This document shows positions 42,612 through 53,791 of a DNA stretch of 64,000 nt, piece after piece (the stretch's first letter is position 1; the number at the start of each line of letters is the position of its first letter). The stretch spans positions 186,001 through 250,000 of the forward strand of contig NZ_LAPZ01000005.1 of NCBI RefSeq assembly GCF_002120225.1, written 5' to 3'. Origin of the DNA: Tenacibaculum holothuriorum (GTDB lineage: Bacteria; Bacteroidota; Bacteroidia; Flavobacteriales; Flavobacteriaceae). The notes under the pieces were generated by a model. The model worked only from the letters and a program-made list of their open reading frames with translations. It was not told the origin of the DNA and ran no database searches. Made by a program: the position numbers and the translations under genes.

Positions 42612-43361
42612 TTACTTAACTATAATACGGTTATCAATGGTAGATTTTAGAGTATCTACTTCCTTAAAATAATCAATAATTACGTCTCTAAATTTGTAGT
42701 TTAACTTTGTCAACTTTACTGGATCTTTAAAAAATGTCATTCTATCACCTCCGCTTTGTAAATAGTCTGAAGTTAATACTCTATATGTTTTTTTACTATC
42801 AAAAGGAACATTATTAATTTTTAAATCATAATTACCACTGGCAATCGTAAGTTGTACATTTTTAGATAATGGATGCGCTTTTTTATTATTGATAAAATAG
42901 GAAATTAACTCTTTAATTTTCTCTCCTGTAAGCTCAACTACAACTAACTCATTCTCAAAAGGCATTATCTTAAATGCTCTTTCAACTGCAACTTCTCCTT
43001 TGGGAATTATAGCACGAATTCCACCATAATTAAACATTACAAAATCAATAGTTTCGTTAGTCTTTTTATTAAACAAAGGTGATACCATTTCGATAGATAA
43101 ATCTGCCATTAAGTTTCCTACTAAACTTTGCCTAACACTATCTTTTTTATTTAATTCCTCAGAACTGTAACTCAACACCTTTTGCATTTTTGCCGCTAAC
43201 TTTTCTTTGTAAGGAGAGATTACAGTCTTCAATGCTACTGAAGGTTGTATAGTACTATCAATTTCAATGGTTTTTGCTATTATCTTGGTTAATTTAGCAT
43301 CCGTTTTTTTACAGGATATAACCATAAAAATTAAGCAAATAGCATAAAATATTTTCTTCAT
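42612..43361 (-). CDS. 5'-nucleotidase C-terminal-domain lipoprotein
   Basis: This 249-residue lipoprotein (MKKIFYAICLIFMVISCKK) has the 5_nucleotid_C features: SVRQSLVGNLMADLSIEM, DFVMFNYGGIRAIIPKGEV, MPFENELVVVELTG, and YRVLTSDYLQSGGDRM, the nucleotide-binding segment. It lacks the metallophosphatase domain, which is encoded 1 bp downstream as a separate gene. The two products probably act together as a split UshA-like enzyme in the periplasm. Confidence 0.9.
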   Translation of the reverse strand: MKKIFYAICLIFMVISCKKTDAKLTKIIAKTIEIDSTIQPSVALKTVISPYKEKLAAKMQKVLSYSSEELNKKDSVRQSLVGNLMADLSIEMVSPLFNKKTNETIDFVMFNYGGIRAIIPKGEVAVERAFKIMPFENELVVVELTGEKIKELISYFINNKKAHPLSKNVQLTIASGNYDLKINNVPFDSKKTYRVLTSDYLQSGGDRMTFFKDPVKLTKLNYKFRDVIIDYFKEVDTLKSTIDNRIIVK

Positions 43362-43580
43362 ATTTTTATTCTACTAAAATGTTCATTTCAATATTTTCAA
43401 AGGTATTATTAATTATCTAATCTCTCTTCTTAGATTCTTTAATATATAGTTAAAGTGTTCTACACAATAATTGTTTTATCTTTATTATTAAAATTCTAAC
43501 TAAACATTTATCACTCTATTAACTTCATGTCAATAACTTTTTAAGTAGATTTGCTACATCATACATTAACCTCTTTAAAA

Positions 43581-45683
43581 ATGAAAAGATTACTTTTATT
43601 ATTAATATTAGTAACTAATGTAGTTTCTGCTCAGATTTTAGATCCTGTAAAATGGTCTTTTAAAACAGAAGCTATTTCAGACAATGAATTTAACCTAATT
43701 TTTACTGCAAAACTCGACCAAGGTTGGGCTATTTATTCTCAGCATTTAGATGACGGAGGACCAGTACCTACTGAATTCTTTTTTGATAAAAACGATGCTG
43801 TAGAACTTATTGGTGAAGTTGCTGAAAGTGACTTCAATAAAAGTGTTGCTAAAGATCCGTTGTTTAATAATATGACGGTTACCAAATTTTATAAAGTAGC
43901 TACATTCACTCAAAAAGTAAGAGTTAAAGACCTTAAAGCTAAATTTACTGGAAGTGTCAATTTTATGACTTGTGATAGTCAACGCTGTATTCCTCCTAAC
44001 GATGAAAACTTTGAATTTAGTTTCGATAATTCCAAAAGTTCAACTACTTCTAATAACGAAACTACTACCACAGCATTAAATGATACTGACGCCAATGAAC
44101 TATTGTACGGAATGACTGCCAATGAATTGGTAAAAACTGAAACAAATTGTGCGAATCAAGTAGTCTCAAAAGCTACAGAAGTAAAGAAACAAGGAAAATC
44201 TCTATGGAATATTTTCGCTTTAGGTTTTGCTGGTGGCCTATTAGCTTTATTAACTCCTTGCGTATTTCCAATGATACCACTTACTGTTAGCTTTTTCACT
44301 AAAAAAGGAGAGAAAAACAAAGGTTCAGGAATCTCAAAAGCATTGCTTTATGGATTCTTTATTTTAGCAGTTTACTTAGTATTAAGTATTCCTTTTCATT
44401 TATTAGATTCTGTAAATCCAGATATTTTAAACGAAATTTCAACCAACGTTTGGTTAAATATTATCTTCTTTGTCATTTTTGTTTTCTTTGCTTTTTCTTT
44501 CTTCGGATATTACGAATTAACCTTACCCGCAAGTTGGACAAGTAAAACCACACAAGGTGAAAGTGTAGGAGGAATTTTAGGAATCTTCTTTATGGCACTT
44601 ACCTTAGCCATCGTATCGTTTTCTTGTACAGGACCAATTTTAGGTTCTTTATTAGCCGGTTCTTTAACTGCTGATGGCGGCGCGTGGCAATTAACCGCTG
44701 GTATGGGTGGTTTTGGTGTAGCTCTTGGTTTGCCTTTTGCTTTATTTGCAATGTTTCCAAACATGTTGAATTCTTTACCAAAATCTGGCGGATGGCTAAA
44801 TTCTGTAAAAGTTGTTTTAGGATTTTTAGAATTAGCTTTAGCGTTTAAATTCTTATCTAATGCCGATTTAGTACAACACTGGAACTTACTAAAAATTGAA
44901 CCTTTCTTAATTATTTGGATCCTTATTTTTGCTGGATTAACTTTATACTTATTCGGAAAAATTAAATTCCCACACGATTCTCCACTTAAAAAATTATCAT
45001 TTTTTAGAATTAGCTTCGGAATTTTAGTTGCTGCCTTCACTATTTATTTAGCATCAGGATTTAGAATAAATCAAGAAACAAAAACATTTACGCCTTTAAC
45101 CTTATTAAGTGGTTTAGCTCCTCCGGTAGGATACAGTTTTATCTATCCGAAAGAATGCCCTAACAACTTAGAGTGTTTTAAAGATTTAAAAACAGGAATT
45201 GCATACGCTCAAAAAGTAAACAAACCTATTTTATTAGATTTTACAGGATACGCTTGTGTAAACTGTAGAAAAATGGAAGAGCACGTTTGGCCATTACCAA
45301 AAATCGATGATTATATTCGAAATAATTACGTACTTATTTCTTTATATGTAGATGATAAAAAAGAGTTGCCAGAAAATGAAAAAGTATTTGTAAATAGAAT
45401 TAATGGTGGACAAAGAAAGTTAGAAACCTATGGGAATAAATGGGCTCATTATCAAACTCAATTTTTCCAAACGAATTCTCAACCCTTTTATGCTTTATTA
45501 AGTTCAGATGGAAAGAAAGTACTAAATCAACCAGTTGGTTATACTCCTGCGGAAGATGACTATGCTAGTTTTTTACAATGCGGATTAGATGCTTTTAAAG
45601 AGTTACAAAACAGTGTTCCTTCAATAGAACGAATAGCTATTCCAACGCTAGATTCTGAAGACACTAAAAACTTAATTGAATAA
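43581..45683 (+). CDS. dsbD: DsbD-like thiol:disulfide interchange protein
   Basis: The start at 43581 ([18 protein letters not shown]) gives a signal peptide, and an upstream in-frame start is less likely. The ~700-residue protein has an N-terminal DsbD-alpha-like domain (about 20-150; CDSQRCIPP), a central CcdA/DsbD membrane domain of eight helices ([35 protein letters not shown]) and a C-terminal thioredoxin-like domain with CVNC at about 559-562. It passes electrons from cytoplasmic thioredoxin to periplasmic substrates. Confidence 0.93.
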   Translation: MKRLLLLLILVTNVVSAQILDPVKWSFKTEAISDNEFNLIFTAKLDQGWAIYSQHLDDGGPVPTEFFFDKNDAVELIGEVAESDFNKSVAKDPLFNNMTVTKFYKVATFTQKVRVKDLKAKFTGSVNFMTCDSQRCIPPNDENFEFSFDNSKSSTTSNNETTTTALNDTDANELLYGMTANELVKTETNCANQVVSKATEVKKQGKSLWNIFALGFAGGLLALLTPCVFPMIPLTVSFFTKKGEKNKGSGISKALLYGFFILAVYLVLSIPFHLLDSVNPDILNEISTNVWLNIIFFVIFVFFAFSFFGYYELTLPASWTSKTTQGESVGGILGIFFMALTLAIVSFSCTGPILGSLLAGSLTADGGAWQLTAGMGGFGVALGLPFALFAMFPNMLNSLPKSGGWLNSVKVVLGFLELALAFKFLSNADLVQHWNLLKIEPFLIIWILIFAGLTLYLFGKIKFPHDSPLKKLSFFRISFGILVAAFTIYLASGFRINQETKTFTPLTLLSGLAPPVGYSFIYPKECPNNLECFKDLKTGIAYAQKVNKPILLDFTGYACVNCRKMEEHVWPLPKIDDYIRNNYVLISLYVDDKKELPENEKVFVNRINGGQRKLETYGNKWAHYQTQFFQTNSQPFYALLSSDGKKVLNQPVGYTPAEDDYASFLQCGLDAFKELQNSVPSIERIAIPTLDSEDTKNLIE

Positions 45684-45686
45684 ACT

Positions 45687-45715
45687 AAAAAGCACCTAAA
45701 TTAGGTGCTTTTTTT
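45687..45715. terminator. Terminator between dsbD and ilvA (converging)
   Basis: AAAAAGCACCTAA and TTAGGTGCTTTTTTT form a strong stem with A- and T-runs on both sides; it can end both dsbD and the ilv operon. Confidence 0.92.
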
Positions 45716-46982
45716 ATGTAAGAAATTCAAATAAGTTAGGTTTATCGTTAAGATATTCCCCATAAAAACTTCTCTCTTTCATCCTTTGAATTAAAGGACG
45801 TAAATCTTCTTTTTTCTCTAACTCAATTCCAACTACAGCGGGTCCGTTTTCTCGATTTGTTTTCTTTGAATATTCAAAAAAAGTAATATCGTCATTCTTT
45901 CCTAAAACATTCATTACAAATTCTTTTAAAGCTCCTGCTCTTTGCGGAAATCGAACAATAAAATAATGTTTAAGACCTCCAAACAACAATGCTCTTTCTT
46001 TAATTTCGGCAGTACGAGTAATATCATTATTACTCCCACTTACCACACAAACAACATTTTTTCCTTCAATATCTTTTTTAAAAGAATCTAAAGCGCTTAT
46101 GGTTAATGCACCAGCGGGTTCAACCACAATAGCTTCTTTGTTATACATATCGAGAATTGTTTGACATACTTTTCCTTCTTGAACAGTTATCATTTCTGAT
46201 AAATTTTCTGCACAAATTTTATAAGTCAAACTTCCTACTTGTTTTACTGCTGCACCATCAACAAATTTGTCTATTGTATCTAACACTATATTATTTCTTG
46301 AATCAATAGCCTGTTGCATAGAAGGAGCACCTGCAGGTTCTACACCAATAATTTTTGTTGAAGGTGATAAATATTTAAAAACTGAAGACAAACCAGAGGC
46401 TAGTCCTCCACCTCCAACTGGCACAAAAACATAATCTATTTTTTCTGGTGTTTGTTCTAATATCTCTAACCCAACTGTAGCTTGACCTTCAATAATTTTT
46501 TCATCATCAAAAGGATGCACAAATGTTTTCCCTAAACTATCGGCAATATATTTTGCTGCTTTATAAGAATCATCAAAAGTATCTCCTGTTAATTGAATAT
46601 CTACAAAATTACCTCCGAACATTTTTACCTGCTCTACTTTTTGCTTTGGCGTAGGTGCTGGCATAAAAATAGTACCATAAATTTGTTTCTTTCGGCAGGC
46701 ATACGCTACTCCTTGAGCGTGATTCCCTGCACTAGCACAAACAATTCCGTTAGTTAATTCATCAGAAGTTAACGAATTAATTTTATGATAAGCTCCTCTA
46801 ATTTTATACGAACGAACTTGTTGTAAATCTTCTCGTTTTAGAAACACATTAGCTCCAAAACGAGATGATAGATTTAAATTTTCTTGCAATGGTGTTACCG
46901 TTACAACTTCTTTTAAATTGTCGGCAGCAGTTTTTATTGCTGATAATTGTGGATAATATGTTACTCTTTTAAGCGTATCCAT
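45714..46982 (-). CDS. ilvA: Threonine dehydratase (threonine ammonia-lyase)
   Basis: This 422-residue PLP enzyme has the lysine motif VRSYKIRGAYHK (Lys60), SAGNHAQGVAYACR, VGGGGLASG for the PLP phosphate, and one C-terminal ACT-like regulatory segment (HYFIVRFPQRAGALKEFV). The length is that of the short single-ACT form. It converts threonine to 2-oxobutyrate, the first committed step to isoleucine. It is the last gene of the ilvEDBNCA operon. Confidence 0.95.
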   Translation of the reverse strand: MDTLKRVTYYPQLSAIKTAADNLKEVVTVTPLQENLNLSSRFGANVFLKREDLQQVRSYKIRGAYHKINSLTSDELTNGIVCASAGNHAQGVAYACRKKQIYGTIFMPAPTPKQKVEQVKMFGGNFVDIQLTGDTFDDSYKAAKYIADSLGKTFVHPFDDEKIIEGQATVGLEILEQTPEKIDYVFVPVGGGGLASGLSSVFKYLSPSTKIIGVEPAGAPSMQQAIDSRNNIVLDTIDKFVDGAAVKQVGSLTYKICAENLSEMITVQEGKVCQTILDMYNKEAIVVEPAGALTISALDSFKKDIEGKNVVCVVSGSNNDITRTAEIKERALLFGGLKHYFIVRFPQRAGALKEFVMNVLGKNDDITFFEYSKKTNRENGPAVVGIELEKKEDLRPLIQRMKERSFYGEYLNDKPNLFEFLT

Positions 46983-46987
46983 AAATA

Positions 46988-48490
46988 TTATGCTAAAACT
47001 GGTTCTGCTTTTTCTTGAGAAACCTTTATAGTTTTCATCGACGTCATAGCCGAACGTAATTTTTCTCCTACTTTTTCAATAGGATGATTTCTAATAGCTT
47101 TATTTACAGCAATTAATTCTGTATTAGAAACTTCATTAGTAGCAATATATTCTTTACCAATTACATCGCTATTAACCGATTGCATAAAATCTACTAACAA
47201 CGGTTTTGCTGCATGATCGAAAAGATAACAACCATATTCTGCCGTATCAGAAATAATTCGATTCATTTCAAACAACTTCTTTCTAGCTACCGTGTTAGCA
47301 ATTAAAGGTAATTCGTGTAACGATTCGTAATAAGCAGATTCTTCAATAATACCTGAAGCTACCATAGTTTCAAATGCCAACTCTACTCCTGCTTTTACAT
47401 AAGCTACAAGCAATACTCCTTTATCAAAATACGTTTGTTCTGAAATTTCTTCTTGCGTAGCAGTTGTTTTTTCAAAAGCTGTTTCACCAGTTTCTGCTCT
47501 CCAGGTTAATAAGTTTACATCGTCATTTGCCCAATCTTCCATCATGGTTTTAGAAAAATGTCCAGACATAATATCATCCATGTGCTTTTCAAATAAAGGA
47601 GCTAAAATTCCTTTTAATTCTTCAGAAAGGTGATATGCCTTAATTTTTGCTGGATTAGACAAACGATCCATCATATTGGTGATTCCTCCATGCTTTAAAG
47701 CCTCAGTAATTGTTTCCCAACCATACTGAACCAATTTAGCAGCATACGAAGCCTCTAATCCTTCTTCAACCATTTTATTAAACGATAAAATTGAAGCAGT
47801 TTGCAGCACACCACATAAAATAGTTTGCTCTCCCATTAAATCTGATTTCACCTCAGCAACAAAAGAAGATTCTAACACTCCAGCCTTATGACCCCCTGTA
47901 GCAAACGCATAAGCTTTAGCTTGTTCTAAGCCTTTATTTTTTGGGTCATTTTCTGGGTGTACAGCAATTAAAGTTGGTACTCCAAAACCTCTTTTATACT
48001 CTTCCCTAACTTCACTGCCAGGGCATTTAGGCGCTACCATAATTACAGTAATATCTTTACGAACCTGCATTCCTTCCTCTACGATATTAAATCCATGAGA
48101 GTACGATAAAGTTGCTCCTTCTTTCATTAAAGGCATTACGGTATTTACCACGCGTGTATGTTGTTTATCGGGAGTTAGATTACAAACTAAATCGGCAGTT
48201 GGAATTAATTTTTCAAAAGTTCCAACTTCAAAATTATGTTCTGTTGCATTTTTATACGATTGTCGCTGTTCTTTAATTGCTGCATCTCTTAAGGCATAAC
48301 TTACATCAAGTCCAGAATCTCTCATATTTAATCCTTGGTTTAGTCCTTGAGCTCCGCAACCAACGATAACTACTTTTTTATTTTCTAAAGCTGAAATTCC
48401 GTTTGGAAATTCATCAGTCCCCATAAACCTACATTTCCCTAACTGTTCTAATTGTCTTCTTAATGACAAATTGTTAAAATAGTTATTCAT
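46988..48490 (-). CDS. ilvC: Ketol-acid reductoisomerase
   Basis: This 500-residue protein is the long class II form (E. coli-like), with an NADPH motif [56 protein letters not shown] with metal ligands and a duplicated C-terminal helical domain. It converts acetolactate or acetohydroxybutyrate to the dihydroxy acids. It is placed 5 bp upstream of ilvA. Confidence 0.97.
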   Translation of the reverse strand: MNNYFNNLSLRRQLEQLGKCRFMGTDEFPNGISALENKKVVIVGCGAQGLNQGLNMRDSGLDVSYALRDAAIKEQRQSYKNATEHNFEVGTFEKLIPTADLVCNLTPDKQHTRVVNTVMPLMKEGATLSYSHGFNIVEEGMQVRKDITVIMVAPKCPGSEVREEYKRGFGVPTLIAVHPENDPKNKGLEQAKAYAFATGGHKAGVLESSFVAEVKSDLMGEQTILCGVLQTASILSFNKMVEEGLEASYAAKLVQYGWETITEALKHGGITNMMDRLSNPAKIKAYHLSEELKGILAPLFEKHMDDIMSGHFSKTMMEDWANDDVNLLTWRAETGETAFEKTTATQEEISEQTYFDKGVLLVAYVKAGVELAFETMVASGIIEESAYYESLHELPLIANTVARKKLFEMNRIISDTAEYGCYLFDHAAKPLLVDFMQSVNSDVIGKEYIATNEVSNTELIAVNKAIRNHPIEKVGEKLRSAMTSMKTIKVSQEKAEPVLA

Positions 48491-48515
48491 TTTCTTTTAT
48501 TTTTTAGTTGTTAGT

Positions 48516-49043
48516 TTAGTTATTAATTAATTCTAGTAATTCAGACACTGGCATTTCTTCTTTGGTTATAGCGATTCTACCAGATCGTACAAACTGCATA
48601 ATACCGTGTTTATTTAGTGTGTGATACAGTTCTTCGATTTCTTCTTTACCTCCAGATTTTTCTAAGACAAAAAAGTCTTTATTAATATTAATTACTCGTG
48701 ATTTACTACTATTAATAATCGCTTGAATATCGCTGTTACCTACCAATAAATCTGTGCTTAATTTAAACATACATGACTCTTGATAAATCGTTTCTTCATC
48801 GGTATGGTAAAAAGCTTTGATTACTGCAATTTGCTTTTCTAACTGACCTATTATTTTTTTAATCTGTTCTTCGGTTACCTTTATTAACAAAGTGGTTCTT
48901 GATACCGATTTGACTTCAGATTTCGATGTATTTAAACTCTCTATATTTATTTTTCTTCGTTGAAAAACTGCTGTTATTCTATTAAGTATCCCTACACTAT
49001 TTTCGGTGTAAATTGATACCGTGTATGTTCTCTTTTCACTCAT
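48516..49043 (-). CDS. ilvN: Acetolactate synthase small (regulatory) subunit
   Basis: This 175-residue protein has an N-terminal ACT domain (YTVSIYTENSVGILNRITAVFQRRKINIESLN) typical of valine-sensing IlvH/IlvN and a C-terminal ACT-like domain. It forms the regulatory subunit with IlvB, encoded 4 bp upstream. Confidence 0.93.
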   Translation of the reverse strand: MSEKRTYTVSIYTENSVGILNRITAVFQRRKINIESLNTSKSEVKSVSRTTLLIKVTEEQIKKIIGQLEKQIAVIKAFYHTDEETIYQESCMFKLSTDLLVGNSDIQAIINSSKSRVININKDFFVLEKSGGKEEIEELYHTLNKHGIMQFVRSGRIAITKEEMPVSELLELINN

Positions 49044-49047
49044 AATA

Positions 49048-50781
49048 TTAACTTAATCTTACATCAGAAACTGATGATCCTGTTGGAATCATTGGAAAAA
49101 CATTGTCCTCTTTTTCTACACAAACTTCTAAGAAATATGCTTCTTTAGATTGCATCATTTCTTTTACAGCCCCTTCTAACTCTTCTCTTTTGGTTACTCG
49201 TTTTGCTGGAATATGATATCCTTTCGCTATTTGAACAAAATCTGGATTTGTCATTTCTGTTGAAGCATATCGCTTATCAAAAAATAGTTGTTGCCACTGG
49301 CGTACCATTCCTAAAAACTCATTGTTTAAAACCACAATTTTTACTGCTGCTTTGATCTGTAAAATGGTACCTAATTCTTGAATTGTCATTTGATATCCTC
49401 CATCACCGATAACAGCAACAACTTCTCTGTTGGGCACTCCCATTTTAGCACCAATTGCTGCTGGTAAAGCAAATCCCATTGTTCCTAATCCACCCGAAGT
49501 AATATTACTTTTGGTTTGATTAAATTCTGCATATCGACAAGCAATCATTTGGTGTTGCCCTACATCAGTTACTACAATAGCTTCACCTTTTGAAGCAGTA
49601 TTAATTTCTTTAATTACCTCTCCCATAGTTAAGCCTTCTTTGGTTGGATATAGATCTTTTTGAATTACCCTATCAAATTCAGTAGCGTCAAAATTTCTGA
49701 ATTTTTGTAGCCAATCTATATGAGATTTTTCAGCAATGTGTGGCAATATTTCTTTTAAACTTTCTTTGGCATCTCCTAAAACCGCAACTGTAGTTTTTAC
49801 ATTTTTATCAATTTCAGCAGGATCAATTTCAAAATGAACCACCTTTGCTTGTGTAGCATAGCGACTTAAATCTCCTGTCACACGATCATCAAAACGCATA
49901 CCCACTGCAATTAAAACATCACACTCATTTGTGAGTTTATTAGGTCCATAATTACCATGCATTCCTACCATACCAACATGTAATGGATGCTTTGTTGGTA
50001 ATGCCGATAAGCCTAACAATGTACTTGCTGAAGGAATTCCTGCTTTTTCTATAAATCGTTTAAACTCTTTTTCTGCTTCACCCAATACTACTCCTTGTCC
50101 CCAAATCACCATAGGTTTTTGAGCTTGATTAATAAGAGTTGCAGCTTCCTTTACTTTCTTTTTATCTAAAGTTGGCACGGGTTTATAGCTACGAACAGAT
50201 TTACAAGGTTTATATTCAAAATCAAACTGTTCGAACTGAGCATTTTTTGTAATATCAATTAAAACAGGCCCTGGTCTACCAGAACGAGCGATATAAAATG
50301 CTTTTGCTATAATTTCTGGAATCTCCTCTGCTCTCGTAATTTGATAATTCCATTTGGTTACTGGTGCTGAGATTCCAACTATATCTGTTTCTTGAAAAGC
50401 GTCTGAACCTAATAAATGTTCAGCTACTTGCCCCGTGATACAAACCATTGGTGTAGAATCGATCTGTGCATCGGCAATTCCTGTTACTAAATTGGTTGCT
50501 CCTGGACCAGAAGTTGCCATAGCAACTCCAACTTTTCCTGTTGCTCGTGCATATCCTTGAGCTGCGTGTGTAGCACCTTGTTCATGTCGAGTTAGCACAT
50601 GATGTAATTTATCTTGATACTTAAATAATTCGTCATAAACTGGCATAATTGCTCCTCCTGGATAACCATAAAGCAAGTCTACCCCTTCTTCTAACAGACA
50701 TTTAATTACGGCTTCAGCTCCAGAAACTGTTACTTTTTTTACTGTTGTTTTTTGTGCGTGTTCTTTTGTTCTTGTTTCCAT
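49048..50781 (-). CDS. ilvB: Acetolactate synthase large (catalytic) subunit
   Basis: This 577-residue ThDP enzyme shows YGYPGGAIMPVYDEL, RHEQGATHAAQGYARATGKVGVA (catalytic Glu), the FAD region GMVGMHGNYGPN and the ThDP/Mg motif IGDGGYQMTIQELGTILQ...VVLNNEFLGMVRQWQ. It condenses pyruvate with pyruvate or 2-oxobutyrate in valine/isoleucine synthesis. It lies 13 bp downstream of ilvD. Confidence 0.97.
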   Translation of the reverse strand: METRTKEHAQKTTVKKVTVSGAEAVIKCLLEEGVDLLYGYPGGAIMPVYDELFKYQDKLHHVLTRHEQGATHAAQGYARATGKVGVAMATSGPGATNLVTGIADAQIDSTPMVCITGQVAEHLLGSDAFQETDIVGISAPVTKWNYQITRAEEIPEIIAKAFYIARSGRPGPVLIDITKNAQFEQFDFEYKPCKSVRSYKPVPTLDKKKVKEAATLINQAQKPMVIWGQGVVLGEAEKEFKRFIEKAGIPSASTLLGLSALPTKHPLHVGMVGMHGNYGPNKLTNECDVLIAVGMRFDDRVTGDLSRYATQAKVVHFEIDPAEIDKNVKTTVAVLGDAKESLKEILPHIAEKSHIDWLQKFRNFDATEFDRVIQKDLYPTKEGLTMGEVIKEINTASKGEAIVVTDVGQHQMIACRYAEFNQTKSNITSGGLGTMGFALPAAIGAKMGVPNREVVAVIGDGGYQMTIQELGTILQIKAAVKIVVLNNEFLGMVRQWQQLFFDKRYASTEMTNPDFVQIAKGYHIPAKRVTKREELEGAVKEMMQSKEAYFLEVCVEKEDNVFPMIPTGSSVSDVRLS

Positions 50782-50794
50782 GATACACTTTTTT

Positions 50795-52471
50795 TTAAAA
50801 TTCGTCGGTTACGCATCCATTTGAAGCCGACGCCACTGTTTTTGCATATTTATAAAGCACTCCTCTTTGTACTTTTAATGGAGGTGCTTTCCATTCTTTT
50901 TTTCGTTCTGATAATTCTTCTTCAGAAACTTGTAAATTAATTGTATTAGTTTCAGCATTTATGCTAATTGTATCTCCATCTTTAACCAAAGCAATCACTC
51001 CTCCTTCTTGAGCTTCGGGAGTGATATGACCAACTACAAAACCATGAGTTCCTCCAGAGAAACGACCATCGGTAATTAAAGCTACCTCATTACCTAAACC
51101 TGCTCCCATAATTGCAGCAGTTGGCTTTAACATTTCTGGCATTCCTGGACCTCCTTTTGGTCCTTCGTATCGAATGACTACGACATCTCCTTTTGAGACT
51201 AATCCATTTTTAATCCCTTCGTTAGCTTCAAATTCTCCTTCAAAAACTTTTGCTGTTCCCGAAAAGTACAATCCTTCTTTCCCTGTAATTTTTGCTACAG
51301 AACCTTCTGATGCTAAATTCCCATAAAGCATTCGTAAGTGCCCTGTTTGTTTAATTGGATTTTCTGTAGTTTTGATTACTTCTTGTCCTTGTGTTAAACT
51401 TGGAACTTCAGCAAGATTTTCTGCTAATGTTTTTCCAGTAACTGTTAAACAATCTCCATGCAGTAATCCTTTCTCTAATAAGTATTTTAAAACCGCTGGT
51501 GTACCTCCTACTCGATGTACATCTTCCATTAAATATTTACCACTTGGTTTTAAATCGGCTAAAAATGGGGTCTCATCAGAAATTCGTTGAAAATCTGCCA
51601 ATGTAAATTCTACATTTGCTGCTTTAGCAATTGCTAAAAAGTGTAATACTGCATTGGTAGAACCTCCCATAACTGTTACCAATCTTATGGCATTTTCTAA
51701 TGATTTTCTAGTAACAATTTTAGAAGGCTTAATGTCTTTTTCTAACAAAGTTCTCATCGCTTCTCCTGCCCTTACCGATTCTTCTTCTTTTTGATTACTA
51801 ATAGCTGGGTTTGAAGAATTATAAGGTAAACTCATCCCTAAAGCTTCAATAGCAGAAGCCATAGTATTTGCTGTATACATACCTCCACAAGCACCTGCAC
51901 CAGGACATGCTTTTTCTATTACATTTTGATATTCTGTTTGTGTTATAGTTCCAGCTACTTTACCTCCCCAAGCTTCAAATGCAGAAACTATATCTAGTTT
52001 TTGTCCTTCATGACACCCAGAAGCAATAGTACCTCCATACACCAATACCGACGGACGATTTAAGCGTAACATTGCCATTAAAGCTCCAGGCATATTTTTA
52101 TCGCAACCAACCACTGTAACCAAACCGTCATAAGACATGGCTTGTACTACTGTTTCCATAGAATCTGCAATAACATCTCTTGATGGTAATGAAAAGCGCA
52201 TTCCTGGAGTTCCCATAGAAATTCCATCTGAAACTCCAATCGTGTTAAAAATCAATCCTACTAAATTTGTATTCTCAGTTCCTTCTTTTACTTTTTTCGC
52301 CAAATCGTTTAGGTGCATGTTACATGGATTTCCTTCATATCCTGTACTTGCAATTCCTACAAATGGCTTTTGTAAATCTTCTTTAGACAAACCAATAGCA
52401 TGTAACATAGCTTGTGCCGCTGGTTGTGTATCGTCTTGAGTTACTCGTTTACTAAATCTATTTAATTCCAT
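50795..52471 (-). CDS. ilvD: Dihydroxy-acid dehydratase
   Basis: This 558-residue protein carries the three Fe-S cluster cysteine motifs [22 protein letters not shown] and [17 protein letters not shown], plus the C-terminal [20 protein letters not shown]. It dehydrates dihydroxy acids to keto acids of valine and isoleucine. Its start codon overlaps the ilvE stop codon (TAATG), indicating coupling. Confidence 0.97.
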   Translation of the reverse strand: MELNRFSKRVTQDDTQPAAQAMLHAIGLSKEDLQKPFVGIASTGYEGNPCNMHLNDLAKKVKEGTENTNLVGLIFNTIGVSDGISMGTPGMRFSLPSRDVIADSMETVVQAMSYDGLVTVVGCDKNMPGALMAMLRLNRPSVLVYGGTIASGCHEGQKLDIVSAFEAWGGKVAGTITQTEYQNVIEKACPGAGACGGMYTANTMASAIEALGMSLPYNSSNPAISNQKEEESVRAGEAMRTLLEKDIKPSKIVTRKSLENAIRLVTVMGGSTNAVLHFLAIAKAANVEFTLADFQRISDETPFLADLKPSGKYLMEDVHRVGGTPAVLKYLLEKGLLHGDCLTVTGKTLAENLAEVPSLTQGQEVIKTTENPIKQTGHLRMLYGNLASEGSVAKITGKEGLYFSGTAKVFEGEFEANEGIKNGLVSKGDVVVIRYEGPKGGPGMPEMLKPTAAIMGAGLGNEVALITDGRFSGGTHGFVVGHITPEAQEGGVIALVKDGDTISINAETNTINLQVSEEELSERKKEWKAPPLKVQRGVLYKYAKTVASASNGCVTDEF

Positions 52472-53358
52472 TAGGCTGTCTTTTCTTTCAATCGTAATCC
52501 TAGTACTTCTTCTTTGTACAAATTCATTAATCTATAACCGTGTGTATCTTTCCAATTCATTGGGAATTTATAATCATCGAGCGATGCTAATCCAACTACC
52601 TCAGCTGCAGTACCTGTAAAGAAACAAGCATCTGCATCTTTCAATTCATCTAGGGTAAAATGTTTTTCTTCAACAGAAATCCCAACTTCTCTACATAAGT
52701 CAATAATTGTAGCTCTGGTAATACCTGCCATGATATGACCTTTAGGAGGTGTTTGTAACTTTCCATCCTTTTGCATAAAAATATTTGCTCCTGAACACTC
52801 AGCTACATTTCCGTTCATATCCAATAATAAAGCTTCGTCATAACCTGCATTTTTAGCTTCGTTTGTAGAAAGCACTGAATTCACATAATGCCCTGTAACT
52901 TTTGCTTCAACAAAACAAGAATTTGGGTTCGGACGTTGAAATTTGGAAGTTTTCACTCTCAGTAATTTATCTCCCATATACTTCCCCCACTCCCAACATT
53001 GAATCAACAAATTTGATTGTGACGATGTTTTTAAACTCATATCTACTCCAGTGGTAATTAACGGACGGATATAAGCATCTTTTAATCCGTTACGCTCTAA
53101 TAATTCATAACTGATTTTTGTTAATTCTTCCTCACTATAATTGAAAGGAATATTCATAACTTCAGCTCCATATTTTAAACGTTTGTAATGTTCATAAGGT
53201 TTAAAGATTTTCGCTCCATTTACTGTATTATACGCTCTAATACCTTCAAATACTCCGTTACCATAATGTAAGCTTTGACCGTATGGATTTTCCTTAGCGT
53301 CTTCTGCTTTAATAAATTTACCGTTGTAAAAAATTACCGTTTCTTCGTTGAAATACAT
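52471..53358 (-). CDS. ilvE: Branched-chain amino acid aminotransferase
   Basis: This 295-residue fold-type IV PLP enzyme has [24 protein letters not shown], the catalytic-Lys region [20 protein letters not shown] and ECSGANIFM. It carries out the last step of Leu/Ile/Val synthesis. It is the first gene of the operon; about 430 bp of leader with two attenuators precedes it. Confidence 0.95.
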   Translation of the reverse strand: MYFNEETVIFYNGKFIKAEDAKENPYGQSLHYGNGVFEGIRAYNTVNGAKIFKPYEHYKRLKYGAEVMNIPFNYSEEELTKISYELLERNGLKDAYIRPLITTGVDMSLKTSSQSNLLIQCWEWGKYMGDKLLRVKTSKFQRPNPNSCFVEAKVTGHYVNSVLSTNEAKNAGYDEALLLDMNGNVAECSGANIFMQKDGKLQTPPKGHIMAGITRATIIDLCREVGISVEEKHFTLDELKDADACFFTGTAAEVVGLASLDDYKFPMNWKDTHGYRLMNLYKEEVLGLRLKEKTA

Positions 53359-53507
53359 TTTCAGTTGTTTTGTTTTTCGAAATTATTTTATATGCTTTTT
53401 TTATATTCTTCTTTTTAGCTAACCACATGATTCTCAATCATCAATAAAAACACCTAACTATCTATTTTTGTGTTTCTTAACCTTATACAATAGTCATATT
53501 CAGGTAT

Positions 53508-53545
53508 AAAAAAAAGCCTGCATCAAAAAATTGATACAGGCTTTC
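53508..53545 (-). terminator. Attenuator terminator 2 of the ilv leader
   Basis: On the minus strand AAGCCTGTATCAA pairs with TTGATGCAGGCTT, followed by a U-run (T8 in the transcript). It lies 22 bp after leader peptide ORF B and about 150 bp before ilvE. Confidence 0.88.
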
Positions 53546-53567
53546 TTATACACAATAGCTATCTGCA

Positions 53568-53633
53568 TCAACTCGGTGGTGAGTTAATAATGACAATAAT
53601 GATAATGACTACTATGTTTGTAAATATGTTCAT
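53568..53633 (-). CDS. ilv leader peptide B (Ile/Val-rich)
   Basis: A 21-codon ORF (ATG at 53633, TGA at 53570-53568) encodes a peptide starting MNIFTN followed by the run IVVIIIIVII and ending NSPPS: eight Ile and three Val. It precedes a terminator hairpin and then ilvE, the classical organisation of a branched-chain amino acid attenuator leader. Stalling at scarce Ile/Val-tRNA would prevent the terminator from forming. No Leu codon occurs. The start has no alternative nearby. Confidence 0.82.
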   Translation of the reverse strand: MNIFTNIVVIIIIVIINSPPS

Positions 53634-53653
53634 GTGTTCTATTTGAATTGCAT

Positions 53654-53686
53654 AAAAAAAGGCTTCCTAAATTTTAGGAAGCCTTT
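53654..53686 (-). terminator. Attenuator terminator 1 of the ilv leader
   Basis: GGCTTCCTAA and TTAGGAAGCC pair around ATT, followed on the minus strand by a U-run of seven. It lies 33 bp after leader peptide ORF A and 21 bp before ORF B. Confidence 0.9.
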
Positions 53687-53718
53687 CATGATATATTATA
53701 ATTTAAATACTACTTCCC

Positions 53719-53784
53719 CTATCCTTGTGAAATAATCACAACGACAATAATGACAGAAATAATATTTAATACTTGTTTGCTCAT
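53719..53784 (-). CDS. ilv leader peptide A (Ile/Val-rich)
   Basis: A 21-codon ORF (ATG at 53784, TAG at 53721-53719) encodes MSKQVLN followed by IISVIIVVVIIS and QG: six Ile, five Val, one Leu. It has the same length as leader B and is followed by its own terminator. A -7-like AATATTTG lies 7 bp upstream (53799-53792, minus strand) with TTTG at 53824-53821, 21 bp further, so the leader mRNA is probably leaderless. The tandem arrangement gives the ilv operon two sequential attenuation decisions. Confidence 0.82.
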   Translation of the reverse strand: MSKQVLNIISVIIVVVIISQG

Positions 53785-53791
53785 TCTGTTG

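Noticed and set aside
44510..45040. Long minus-strand open frame within dsbD
   Set aside because: It is an opposite-strand shadow of the clearly coding dsbD; low-complexity Lys/Pro-rich translation and no family features.
52137..52439. Plus-strand open frame within ilvD
   Set aside because: Shadow of ilvD, which has all catalytic motifs.
45714..53358. Missing leuABCD in the ilv cluster as a deletion
   Set aside because: leuB begins at the right edge of the window, so leu genes are probably located just outside rather than lost.
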